From a virus, in IMG/VR virus record IMGVR_UViG_3300021093_000200, positions 1 to 36,382 of that record: 36,382 nucleotides of DNA; one strand, given 5' to 3'. How positions within the stretch are numbered: the stretch's first letter is position 1; the number at the start of each line of letters is the position of its first letter. Position numbers and translations under genes: made by a program. Under the pieces are notes generated by a model. The model saw only the letters and a list, made by a program, of their open reading frames with translations, ran no database searches and was not told the DNA's origin. Positions 17,601 through 24,204 of the stretch are shown one piece after another.

Positions 17601-18146
17601 TTCGCAAACGGAGAACCCTACAACATCATAGCAGGTCAAAAAAGAGGTACGATTTCCGGAGGTAATATCGTCGGAGTTGAATATGATTTCACCAACGAAG
17701 ATCGCGGATGGCTAGAACCCTTTGGATTGAATCCTATTATTAAGAAAAGAGGTTTTGGTGTAGTTATCTTTGGTAATCAAACTGCTTACCAGACTGTTAA
17801 TTCCGCCTTTGGGTTGCTTCACGTCAGAGATTTATTGATTAGTCTGGAGAATGACGTGGAAGAAATACTATCAAACTATTTGTTCGATTTCAACGAGGAT
17901 TCTATCCGTCTTGAAATCAAAACTCTGGTCGATACCTATTTAGATGGAGTGAGAGCAGGTGGAGGTATTTATGCCTATCAAGTAATTATGGACGCATCAA
18001 ACAATCCTCCTTCTGTTATCGACATGAATATGGGTATTATTGATATCATCATAGAGCCTGCTCGAGGAATTCAGAAATTCATCAATAGAATCACGGTTAC
18101 TAAAACTGGTGGTATTGCATCTGGTGGTTTCATCAACTTTGTATAA
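14610..18146 (+). CDS. Tail sheath protein (gp18-like) with inserted repeat domain
   Basis: 1178 residues against about 660 for T4 gp18. The N-terminus (SGVYTLEFDASENIILTSQT, then LVVGFSNKGPFNAPV) and the C-terminal 250 residues (GFGVVIFGNQTAYQT, AFGLLHVRDLLISLENDVEE, IIIEPARGIQKFINRITVTK) are typical of T4-type sheaths, which form the contractile outer tail cylinder. The extra length lies in the middle. About residues 427-500 contain two copies of a Gly-rich module (ITNGGSGYISAPTVSFSG and IDGGSGYTSNPSVSISGG) of a type usually seen in phage fibre or surface proteins. It is preceded by a short collagen-like GASGVTGG/GPTGPTAG stretch. The insertion probably projects from the tail surface. Confidence 0.93.
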   Translation: MAKKIKLDLSQFKASGVYTLEFDASENIILTSQTIRLVVGFSNKGPFNAPVYIPDVTTAVAIFGDIDKNLESQGSYFQRSILTCLSTGPVFALNLLRLNNDVDSPTADKVDYFGFSVATDEPNGVLTSRLYSSFYNKERFWFADVDYFLATMSVVDQGRIFNLVNLGQQSMSVIVRKSTDATPPLQGYDVFAIDWYGANNVPSYVHPYDYISDWFIDIIAVSGDWTDYQALSKDPEWSAFFTPNGFIKSQINNFLSQQNVNIVTQITGCLIVDFVDLNGNNQFIETLVNNNTPSSGLFCAVDAEGLEYLCQNRFKVDLVGNFLIDELTSDRDLQDPTLNFLSYDQQLIQDYLYTQNSIGITGASGVTGGTAGVDYNQLNVGTLFNLGGPTGPTAGVPASALEPYNPSLTFGGLHYLRTNSGVTGGAVVNVYITNGGSGYISAPTVSFSGSGTGAAATAVLTSGAVSSIVLIDGGSGYTSNPSVSISGGGGGTGAAASADILTEPSLTSAEKLRLKDFVTPTSSYSPFIVGTVTIPAGASGNIINQFTTGDLVKLKISGVREIAGNLTITFTHPLDSPVYASQGIEVRPTSFTESTSSVVAGYYQQFGASDYLDIVNVASITGGTASSNALTGQISTRLYQNILYREIEDGDTVWLDEDGTDILYLDTQNTVDRDQFNVSFVRAFNNIARQSPSDLVAYPPFGDVYASDNIGFPVGSNQTDIVSSVASINQFLDVLGTTGPNSFTFVPDQINNKIISVGDYLVSTDLELCETVGANRQSRLTKVTAVARTTTSGVVRVVCARPIFFYSGSPIQVQKFKSIPQFTRSFDFIYLGGYTMRDAQRPNGTDLRVDEILNVLYDTNLAATLATKDVISFRYIVDTFSGTIQPNSKYQLSKLAMMRQKALAFINAPSMAQFRASTDPRFTNAPTAVDPFPPLEAQYIAEGGNLSLNPAYTFSLPTQDLGASFAGYFTPYITVRENNRNANVPPAAYVSNNFVRKFANGEPYNIIAGQKRGTISGGNIVGVEYDFTNEDRGWLEPFGLNPIIKKRGFGVVIFGNQTAYQTVNSAFGLLHVRDLLISLENDVEEILSNYLFDFNEDSIRLEIKTLVDTYLDGVRAGGGIYAYQVIMDASNNPPSVIDMNMGIIDIIIEPARGIQKFINRITVTKTGGIASGGFINFV

Positions 18147-18172
18147 CATATTTTGTGAATTTTAGAAGGTAA

Positions 18173-18180
18173 GATAAATA
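18173..18180 (+). promoter_or_regulatory. Possible late promoter GATAAATA before first tube gene
   Basis: A one-base variant of the recurrent GATATATA motif, closer to the T4 late consensus TATAAATA, ending 19 nt upstream of the ATG at 18200. Confidence 0.4.
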
Positions 18181-18199
18181 AAAAAAAGAAAAACAATTA

Positions 18200-18754
18200 A
18201 TGGCCGGTTTACCACATTACCAAAATTCATTGTATTCGATCAATAAATACGAACCAGTTTATCTCAATCAATTTGAGGTAACGGTAATTCCCCCTGCAGC
18301 TGTTCTAGGGGGTCAAATTTTGTTACAACAGGTTATGAGTGTACAAGGAATGGACGTGGATAAAAACCCATCTTTTATTTTTCAGAAATACAAGTTTGCC
18401 AAAAGAAACTATGCGGGGGGTAAACCAGATAAAACCAGTTTGGATTTGAGCGTGAAATTTACGGTTAATTTGAATGACGATAATTCGATGTACACGTTTA
18501 AAACCCTAAGACAGTGGACCGATTTGATTTACAATCCACTCACGGGAGCTATGGGGATCAAAAGGGATTACACTGGAACGGTTATCATTTCTATTTTCAA
18601 CAAAAACGGAGATGTTTTCAGGAGAATTACCTGCAAAGACTGTTTCCCTATGAAAGCTATTGATCCGATGGAGTTGGATTATGTGAATGGAACTACTTTG
18701 TATGAAATCACCATGACATGGGCGGTTGATTATTGGGATGATCTATTTACTTAA
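18200..18754 (+). CDS. Tail tube protein 1 (gp19-like)
   Basis: 184 residues, close to T4 gp19 (163). It has the T4-type tube pattern: NQFEVTVIPP near residue 28, KFAKRNYAGGKPD near 66, LRQWTDLIYNPLTGAMGIKR near 101, and GDVFRRITCKDCFPMK near 135, ending in a WAVDYWDD strand. Tube subunits stack as hexameric rings inside the sheath. Located directly after the sheath as in T4. A second related copy follows after 15 nt. Confidence 0.92.
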   Translation: MAGLPHYQNSLYSINKYEPVYLNQFEVTVIPPAAVLGGQILLQQVMSVQGMDVDKNPSFIFQKYKFAKRNYAGGKPDKTSLDLSVKFTVNLNDDNSMYTFKTLRQWTDLIYNPLTGAMGIKRDYTGTVIISIFNKNGDVFRRITCKDCFPMKAIDPMELDYVNGTTLYEITMTWAVDYWDDLFT

Positions 18755-18769
18755 AAATTAAAAAAATAA

Positions 18770-19351
18770 ATGGCAGGTTTACCACACTTCAATAATTCTC
18801 TAGCGGCTCGCAACAACTTCGAACCAGTTTTTCTTAACCAATTCGAAGTTCTGATTACACCTCCGGCAGGAGTGACATTAGGTAATGTGAGATTCAATGG
18901 GGAATCTATTATGACGCAGCAGGTCAAAAGCGTAACCGGATCTCTTGCAGTTGATATTCAACCTGCTGCCCCAGTAACTCAGTATTATAAATTTGCCGAA
19001 AGAAGATATGCAGGTGGTGAACCTTCAACTTCCGATGTTCAATTTTCGATTTCTTTTGAGGTGAACTTAAACGAGAATAATTCAATGACCATTTTTAAAA
19101 TCTTGCGTCAATGGTCAGATCTGATTTACAATCCTCTGACTGGTGCTATGGGATTGAAAAAAGATTACACTGGACAAATTGTTGTTTCAATCTACAACAA
19201 ACAAGGCGATGTTTTTCGCAGATTAACTTTAAACAACTGCTTTTTGATCGAACCTTTGACCACAATGGCATTAAGTTATGATTCTGGGGATGCTTTATAC
19301 ATTCTAGATACTACCTGGAAATCTGATTACTGGCAAGACCAATTCCTATAA
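18770..19351 (+). CDS. Tail tube protein 2 (gp19-like paralogue)
   Basis: 193 residues, clearly homologous to the preceding protein along its whole length: shared MAGLPH start, NQFEV, KFA-x-R-x-YAGG, LRQWSDLIYNPLTGAMGLKK, DVFRRLT and a WKSDYWQD C-terminus. It carries a longer N-terminal loop (about residues 33-50) and has diverged at many positions. Either both form a mixed tube, or one makes a specialised ring or baseplate-proximal/terminator segment. The A-rich leader (aattaaaaaaataa) has no Shine-Dalgarno. Confidence 0.9.
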   Translation: MAGLPHFNNSLAARNNFEPVFLNQFEVLITPPAGVTLGNVRFNGESIMTQQVKSVTGSLAVDIQPAAPVTQYYKFAERRYAGGEPSTSDVQFSISFEVNLNENNSMTIFKILRQWSDLIYNPLTGAMGLKKDYTGQIVVSIYNKQGDVFRRLTLNNCFLIEPLTTMALSYDSGDALYILDTTWKSDYWQDQFL

Positions 19352-19367
19352 TTTTAGTTTTTTTTCT

Positions 19368-19402
19368 GTCACACATATATAAGGAGCACATTTATGTGTG
19401 AC
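19368..19402. promoter_or_regulatory. 10-bp inverted repeat spanning a late-promoter-like TATATA, candidate operator
   Basis: GTCACACATA (19368-19377) is the exact reverse complement of TATGTGTGAC (19393-19402), with a 15-nt spacer containing AAGGAGC. The left arm overlaps CATATATA (19374-19381), a variant of the recurrent promoter motif, 35 nt before the ATG at 19417. There is no T-run after the right arm, so it is not a usual terminator. Possible operator or 5'-leader hairpin. Confidence 0.45.
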
Positions 19403-19416
19403 CTAATTTGAATTAT

Positions 19417-20511
19417 ATGGATCCAAAAAATTTATCACCAGAAAAAATTTTACAAGAAAAAGAAAAACTTGGCGGAATTTCTTTTGATGATGGCGTAGCC
19501 GATCTAAACCCAATCAATCCTTTAGAGGAAAGGGCAGAGAAAGAAGCCAATGCCTTATTCCAACAGGCACAAGAAAAAACCGAAGGCCCATCTCAGACGA
19601 GATTGGCTGAGCAAATAAAATCTGAGCCTATTCTCACCACAAGTCCAGAAAATTCCATCCCAAGGGATTTCGGACCTTCTGATTTGGGTTGGAAAAATTT
19701 ACCTCCTTCACTTCTTCCCTCTGGCGGACTATTTTACCCGGAAGGAGTTCAGATCGCTATACGTCCTGCAGAGGTAAAGGAAATAAGACACTTTTCAACC
19801 ATCGATGAAACAGATATGCTCGACATTGATGCCAAATTAAATTTGATTCTCGAAAGATGCTGTGTAATCAAGTTTCCACAATACGGAGTTGTGTCCTACA
19901 AAGAAATTAAACAGGAGGATCGCTTTTTTATCCTTATGACGATCAGAGATTTAACCTTTGTACGGGGAGAAAATATGATTGTTTTAAAACCTAAAACTAA
20001 TTGTGTAACTGGGGATTGTCCGTTTCAAAATGGTGTTGAGCTAAGGACTGGGGTTTTATCCAAATATGCTATAGACGAGAAATTGATGTCCTATTATTCC
20101 AAATCGGATAGAAAGTTCGTTCTGAATATTTCAAAGTTATCTAGAACCATCAAATTAACAGTTCCTTCAATAGGTGTTGTAGATGCAATCTCTACTTATG
20201 TTCGAAATAGGATTAGAAAGGGGATGGATGTAGACGAAAGTTTCATCAAAATAGCACCGCATCTCTACGAAGATTGGAGAGGTTTAGATGAAAACCGATT
20301 GGCCGAACTTGAAGAGGCATCAAATTCTTGGTCCAAGGAGGAATTTTCTATTTTATTTCAAGTAGCAGACTTACTTAAGATAGGTACGAAGTTGGAGGTG
20401 AATTTACCTTGTTCTAAGTGCGGTGCTCAGGAGGTCACCGCCCCAATTTCCTTTCCCGGAGGGATCAGATCTCTTTTCGTTATTTCAGATATCTTTGGAG
20501 AACTACTTTGA
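19417..20511 (+). CDS. Baseplate hub protein, T4 gp26-like
   Basis: 364 residues from the ATG at 19417 (a TTG at 19408 is less likely). The N-terminal 90 residues are polar and probably disordered. The conserved part starts with WKNLPPSLLPSGGLFYPEG (about residue 90), continues with IRPAEVKEIRHFSTIDETD, and ends with CSKCGAQ (about residue 335) and a hydrophobic SFPGGIRSLF segment. This layout matches the T4 gp26/hub-assembly family. It follows the tube genes and precedes a tape-measure-like gene. The zero-frame stop is TGA in the context CTT TGA; the +1 frame continues a plausible hub sequence, see the next entry. Confidence 0.65.
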   Translation: MDPKNLSPEKILQEKEKLGGISFDDGVADLNPINPLEERAEKEANALFQQAQEKTEGPSQTRLAEQIKSEPILTTSPENSIPRDFGPSDLGWKNLPPSLLPSGGLFYPEGVQIAIRPAEVKEIRHFSTIDETDMLDIDAKLNLILERCCVIKFPQYGVVSYKEIKQEDRFFILMTIRDLTFVRGENMIVLKPKTNCVTGDCPFQNGVELRTGVLSKYAIDEKLMSYYSKSDRKFVLNISKLSRTIKLTVPSIGVVDAISTYVRNRIRKGMDVDESFIKIAPHLYEDWRGLDENRLAELEEASNSWSKEEFSILFQVADLLKIGTKLEVNLPCSKCGAQEVTAPISFPGGIRSLFVISDIFGELL

Positions 20512-20683
20512 TTTGAAGTTTCGCCTTTGGAACGAACACAAATTAGATCCGGAATGGATAGAAAAAATTCCATATTACGAGTTCCAAATTTGGTTGGATA
20601 AAATTAACAAGTCTGTAGAAAAACAAAACAAAGAAAATATGGAGGATTCTGGCCAATCTGAGGTTTTTAATTTTTCGAAATGA
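20423..20683 (+). CDS. Hub protein extension or small hub protein in +1 frame (likely made by +1 frameshift)
   Basis: Frame open across the end of the gp26-like gene, with only GTG (20423) or TTG (20495) as possible starts and no ATG. The coding-looking part begins at 20510: DLKFRLWNEHKLDPEWIEKI, then PYYEF and WLDKIN. It resembles the small helical proteins found after gp26-type genes in T4-like phages. At 20506-20511 the zero frame reads CTT TGA. A +1 slip there joins Leu directly to Asp-Leu-Lys, and GGAG sits 5 nt before CTT, which resembles the bacterial prfB frameshift site. Either a fused hub protein is made, or the short protein starts on its own at a non-ATG codon. Confidence 0.6.
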   Translation: MLRRSPPQFPFPEGSDLFSLFQISLENYFDLKFRLWNEHKLDPEWIEKIPYYEFQIWLDKINKSVEKQNKENMEDSGQSEVFNFSK

Positions 20684-20703
20684 TTTCCATTTTGCAACAA
20701 TTA

Positions 20704-20711
20704 GATATATA
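20704..20711 (+). promoter_or_regulatory. Candidate late promoter GATATATA before tape-measure-like gene
   Basis: Exact motif ending 13 nt upstream of the ATG at 20725. This is the shortest leader of the set. Confidence 0.5.
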
Positions 20712-20724
20712 AATTAGTTTTATT

Positions 20725-22449
20725 ATGGCACAGGACACAGCTAGCATTTTGAAGGAGCTATCTTCTCTTTCCAACAATTTAGATTCTTTAGCTCGGGAGC
20801 TCAAAGAACAAAATAAAATTTCTGCAGAAACCAACAAAAATACGAACCAACTTGTCAATGAATTAAAGCAGGAAAACAAATCTGGGTCACAAAATTCCAC
20901 CGAAGAAAAGGAAGATCCAAAAAAGTTTGAAAAAATGGTTGGATCTTTCTCTAAAGAATTAGAAAAAACTTTAGGGAAGCAGGCAGAGAAAAATTCGAAG
21001 ACAGCAAATTCTAATAAATCCGATGGCGTAGGTTCTAAATCTAACGTATCTGATTTATTGAAAGAAATGAAAGAATCCATCGCAAAAAATCAGACGAAGC
21101 CAGCAGAAGTGAAACCAAATATTCCAAATTTGGATTTGACTAAAATTTTAGGTTTGGGTAATTTAGGTTTGGATAAGTTAGGTTTGGATAAGTTAGGTTT
21201 GGGTAATTTAGGTTTGGATAAGTTAGGTTTGGATAAGTTAGGTTTGGATAAGTTAGGTTTGGATAAGTTACCCAAACTAAAAGACGGAGGACAAATTGAA
21301 AAGGATGGGATGGCTATTGTAGGCGAAGCAGGACCAGAAATTGTAAAGTTGAAAAAAGACCAGAAAGTTATCAATCAAGATGAACTTTATAAATCCGCTC
21401 TAGAAGAAATGGAGGAAGACAGAAAAAGACGAGCTAATCCAGAAAAACAGGATTTGTCTGTGGTTGCCCCTCAGCAAAGATTGGCAGACATAAAAAAAAC
21501 AAAACAAAAAGAAATAAACACAGCAAAATCCCAAATAAATGAAGTTTCGTCTGAAAAAAATTCTAATTTTCTGCAGGATATTGTTACCCAAATGCCTACA
21601 CTAGAAGGGTTCATAGAAAATAAATTTGGTGTTAAAGTCCCAAAAGCTGCTATTCAAAAAGAAAGAGAAGATCTTTTGAAATCCGATCTAGATTACTACA
21701 CCAAATATCCAGAAGATCTTCAAGAGGACCTAGATTATTTTATAGAGTCCTATAATGAAGCACCCGAACCAACCGAAACCCAACCAATCTCTGTTTTATC
21801 ATCTCTCACACAGAAAGAACAAGGGCAAAAAATACCTACACAGAAAGAACAAGGGCAAAAAATACCAGGGCTTACGGACGGAATGAAACCAGAAACAGAT
21901 TCAAAAATTAAATCTAAAAAAGAAAATAAGAAAAATCAAGAATCTGTAATTTCCCCGACTAAGCCTAAACTTTTGGAATCATTAAAGGCCAAGGGAAAAG
22001 AATTTGGTTCAAAATTCAAGGAAAATTTGACTAAAGGAATCAAAGATTACCAACAATCTTTATCCCAAAAAACTCCAGAAAGTGGGGACCCAACGATGGA
22101 TTATTTTTCCAAACAAGCGGGAAACTTAGTTGAAAAATTGGATTCATCCAAACTAAATAAAGAAACTCCAACTTTAAAAAAGTCAGACGAAAAAAGTCCA
22201 TCCGCATCTTCACCCCAACAAGCTGAACCATCACCAAGCACATCAACCCCCGATAAAGTAGAAAACACACCCCCACAAGCTCCAACAAAAACAAATAAAA
22301 CCCCTAAAGGAACAAAAGAAGGCGAAACTTTATCCTCTTCAGACATTAAAGAGATAAAAGGACTTTTGGCAGGAATTTATAAATCTTTATCGGGTCCTTT
22401 AAGGATAGCAAATGACACGCCATTCAGACCAAGTTCTAATATAATTTGA
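20725..22449 (+). CDS. Tape-measure-like tail protein with pentapeptide repeat
   Basis: 574 residues, similar in length to T4 gp29 (590). N-terminal 120 residues are coiled-coil-like and charged. Residues about 142-182 are eight LGLDK/LGLGN pentapeptides. Then DGMAIVGEAGPEIVKL (about residue 193) matches the VGEAGPE motif common in tail tape-measure proteins. The remainder is Lys/Glu/Pro/Ser-rich, with a perfect duplicate of TQKEQGQKIP. The C-terminus ends PFRPSSNII. Position after the hub gene fits gp29, but the chain is very hydrophilic and has no long hydrophobic part, so it could instead be a hub-associated scaffold. Own promoter-like motif. Confidence 0.45.
   Translation: MAQDTASILKELSSLSNNLDSLARELKEQNKISAETNKNTNQLVNELKQENKSGSQNSTEEKEDPKKFEKMVGSFSKELEKTLGKQAEKNSKTANSNKSDGVGSKSNVSDLLKEMKESIAKNQTKPAEVKPNIPNLDLTKILGLGNLGLDKLGLDKLGLGNLGLDKLGLDKLGLDKLGLDKLPKLKDGGQIEKDGMAIVGEAGPEIVKLKKDQKVINQDELYKSALEEMEEDRKRRANPEKQDLSVVAPQQRLADIKKTKQKEINTAKSQINEVSSEKNSNFLQDIVTQMPTLEGFIENKFGVKVPKAAIQKEREDLLKSDLDYYTKYPEDLQEDLDYFIESYNEAPEPTETQPISVLSSLTQKEQGQKIPTQKEQGQKIPGLTDGMKPETDSKIKSKKENKKNQESVISPTKPKLLESLKAKGKEFGSKFKENLTKGIKDYQQSLSQKTPESGDPTMDYFSKQAGNLVEKLDSSKLNKETPTLKKSDEKSPSASSPQQAEPSPSTSTPDKVENTPPQAPTKTNKTPKGTKEGETLSSSDIKEIKGLLAGIYKSLSGPLRIANDTPFRPSSNII
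21148..21270 (+). repeat. Eight 15-bp tandem repeats encoding LGLDK/LGLGN
   Basis: Unit TTAGGTTTGGATAAG (variant TTAGGTTTGGGTAAT in units 1 and 4) repeats eight times in register, followed by a final TTA. The units are almost identical at the nucleotide level, so the array is likely young and may vary in copy number. Confidence 0.95.
21808..21867 (+). repeat. Two 30-bp tandem repeats encoding TQKEQGQKIP
   Basis: Units at 21808-21837 and 21838-21867 are identical except for the last base. Confidence 0.9.
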
Positions 22450-22487
22450 AAAATCAGGTTAAATTTTTATTTGTCAAAGAAGTTGGC

Positions 22488-22495
22488 TATATTTG
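22488..22495 (+). promoter_or_regulatory. Possible host-type (Bacteroidota) -7 element TATATTTG
   Basis: TATATTTG fits the Bacteroidota -7 consensus TAnnTTTG and lies 22 nt before the ATG at 22518. A TTTG at 22470-22473 could be the -33 element, but the 14-nt spacer is shorter than the usual 19-21. It would let the host sigma factor drive the nucleotide-metabolism/sigma operon before late transcription. Confidence 0.35.
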
Positions 22496-22517
22496 AACTT
22501 TTCAAACCGAATTCCTT

Positions 22518-23096
22518 ATGAGCACCAATAAATTTAAATTCAAAGAAATACCTGTGGATGAGTTTTTTCAGGATTTGGGCTCATATGAAGAATTTTCCTG
22601 GGTGGCAAAACCTAACCTGAGAAATGTTTTTATTTTTAGTGAAATTGAAAATTTAAAAGACGAAACCTTTTATAAACCAAAAGATATTAAAACTGATCCT
22701 GTATATTTGGCCATGGCTGAAATCTGGGCACAAAATTCACATTGCAGAAGAATGAAGGTAGGTAGTCTAATTGTAAAAGATAAATCAATTATATCCGATG
22801 GTTATAATGGATCTCCTACGGGATTTCCAAATGAGTGCGAAGATGAAAATTTTGTGACTTTGAGCTATGTGCTACATGCCGAAGCTAATGCAATCACCAA
22901 ACTTGCCAAGAGCACACAAAGTTCAGAAGGATCAACTATGTATGTAACCGTTTCTCCTTGTTTTGAATGTTCTAAATTGATCATTCAATCGGGAATCAAA
23001 AAAGTAGTTTTCGGCAAGGTCTACAGAAAACCTGAGCCCCTGTCTTTCTTATTGGAGGCAGGTTTAGAAATTGTAAAATTGGGAAAAAAAATCTAG
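22518..23096 (+). CDS. Deoxycytidylate (dCMP) deaminase
   Basis: 192 residues. Zinc-dependent deaminase motifs: HAEANAI (His and catalytic Glu, about residue 120) and SPCFECSKLII (two zinc-binding Cys, about residue 150). The VGSLIVKDKSIISDGYNGSP strand near residue 82 is typical of the dCMP deaminase/ComEB family. The enzyme converts dCMP to dUMP to feed dTMP synthesis, as T4 gene cd does. An N-terminal extension of about 60 residues precedes the usual family start. First gene of a run with the sigma factor, 11 nt apart. Confidence 0.92.
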   Translation: MSTNKFKFKEIPVDEFFQDLGSYEEFSWVAKPNLRNVFIFSEIENLKDETFYKPKDIKTDPVYLAMAEIWAQNSHCRRMKVGSLIVKDKSIISDGYNGSPTGFPNECEDENFVTLSYVLHAEANAITKLAKSTQSSEGSTMYVTVSPCFECSKLIIQSGIKKVVFGKVYRKPEPLSFLLEAGLEIVKLGKKI

Positions 23097-23107
23097 GGAA
23101 CAAAAAA

Positions 23108-23725
23108 ATGGCAAAGGAGAAAAACATTCAGGTATTAGCAGAAAATTTTATTCAAGGTAAAGACGATATGTCTTTTAAATTTTTATTTGAAAGGTTAAAA
23201 CCGGGGGTCTTGAACCACTGTTTCACCATCCTCAACGACATGGAATTAGCAGAGGATGCTTTTTTAAATTCTATGTCCAAGGTCTGGCAAAAAATAGATC
23301 AATATGATGCGGAGAAGGGAAATTTTTCAACTTGGTGCTACAATATAGCCAAAAACGAATCTTTACTTTTACAAAAAAGTAGAAAAAGGCTCGTAACAAA
23401 AACCACAGAAGAAATCGAATTGGATTCAACCAAGATGGACTCAGACTCAGTGGTTTATTCGGTGGAAGAAGATCCTATCTGGAGTTTCCTATCAGGCGGA
23501 TCTGATATTGATGAAGTTTATGAGCAGGTTGTAGATGAAATTAGAGATCTCCCGGAACTTTATAGGGATATCATGATTGATAGAGAGATCTATGGTATGA
23601 AGTACAAGGACATAGCTGACAAGTATGGAATTAAGAAAAGGTCCATCGCTACAAGAATAAGAAGGGCCAGAACAAAAATTCGTAAGAAAATCGAGACCTT
23701 GACGAAAAAAAATTCAAAAAAATGA
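23108..23725 (+). CDS. ECF-type RNA polymerase sigma factor
   Basis: 205 residues. Region 2: FERLKPGVLNHCFTILNDME with AEDAFLNSMSKVWQKIDQYD, then GNFSTWCYNIAKNE (about residues 28-83), the core-binding and -10 recognition helices. A 50-residue acidic linker follows. Region 4: LPELYRDIMIDREIYGMKYK with DIADKYGIKKRSIATRIRRA, a helix-turn-helix (about residues 147-190). The C-terminus is Lys/Arg-rich. The two-domain form is a complete ECF sigma, unlike T4 gp55. It probably redirects host RNA polymerase to phage promoters. The stop overlaps the next start (ATGA at 23722). Confidence 0.9.
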   Translation: MAKEKNIQVLAENFIQGKDDMSFKFLFERLKPGVLNHCFTILNDMELAEDAFLNSMSKVWQKIDQYDAEKGNFSTWCYNIAKNESLLLQKSRKRLVTKTTEEIELDSTKMDSDSVVYSVEEDPIWSFLSGGSDIDEVYEQVVDEIRDLPELYRDIMIDREIYGMKYKDIADKYGIKKRSIATRIRRARTKIRKKIETLTKKNSKK

Positions 23726-24204
23726 TTGACTTTTTAGGTAGAATCATAGTTACCCTTCGATTATGGGATGTTCTCAAGGACCTGAAATTATATTCAGATT
23801 ATCTCACGATTATTAAAAAAGAGTCATTGAGTTCTCCTCAGTGGAGCAAACTAAGATTGAGAAAAGATTGGTTTGGTAGAATTTACACGGTGGTAAATCT
23901 TCCGCCAGAGGTAACACAATCCAGAGATTTCCCCGACGATGCCAGGCCAGCTTTTGTTTTCGAAGAAATCAGACCTATCAACGAATACCTAACCCGCCTT
24001 AATTTGCACGAAATAATTGCTCCTTGGTTGCAGCCTATCAAAGAAACTGGCGGTGATTCATTTTTGGTTATTTATTATTTTGTATATAGGGAATTGAGTT
24101 GGATTTGGTTGCTAAGATTCTGTTTAGAAATGGTAGCTCTTGGTTATGTGATTAGGAATTGGGAACAGATCATGCAATTTGTAAATTCATTCATATCGTG
24201 GTAA
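23722..24204 (+). CDS. Hypothetical protein with hydrophobic C-terminus
   Basis: 160 residues, coupled to the sigma gene by a 4-nt overlap. The first 100 residues are a soluble domain (RLRKDWFGRIYTVVNLPPE). Residues 114-157 are rich in aromatic and aliphatic residues (FLVIYYFVYRELSWIWLLRF, LEMVALGYVI) and may form one or two membrane helices or a hydrophobic oligomerisation segment. Not recognised; small proteins of this type occur in T4-like phages without known function. Confidence 0.65.
   Translation: MIDFLGRIIVTLRLWDVLKDLKLYSDYLTIIKKESLSSPQWSKLRLRKDWFGRIYTVVNLPPEVTQSRDFPDDARPAFVFEEIRPINEYLTRLNLHEIIAPWLQPIKETGGDSFLVIYYFVYRELSWIWLLRFCLEMVALGYVIRNWEQIMQFVNSFISW

Noticed and set aside
19368-19402. 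Inverted repeat as a rho-independent terminator of the tube operon
   Set aside because: No T-run follows the right arm; the T-run lies before the left arm, the wrong side for plus-strand termination.
24159-24197. ATG start at 24159 for the RecB/Cas4-like nuclease
   Set aside because: The extra 13 residues come from the preceding gene in another phase; GTG at 24198 overlapping its stop fits better, though not proven.
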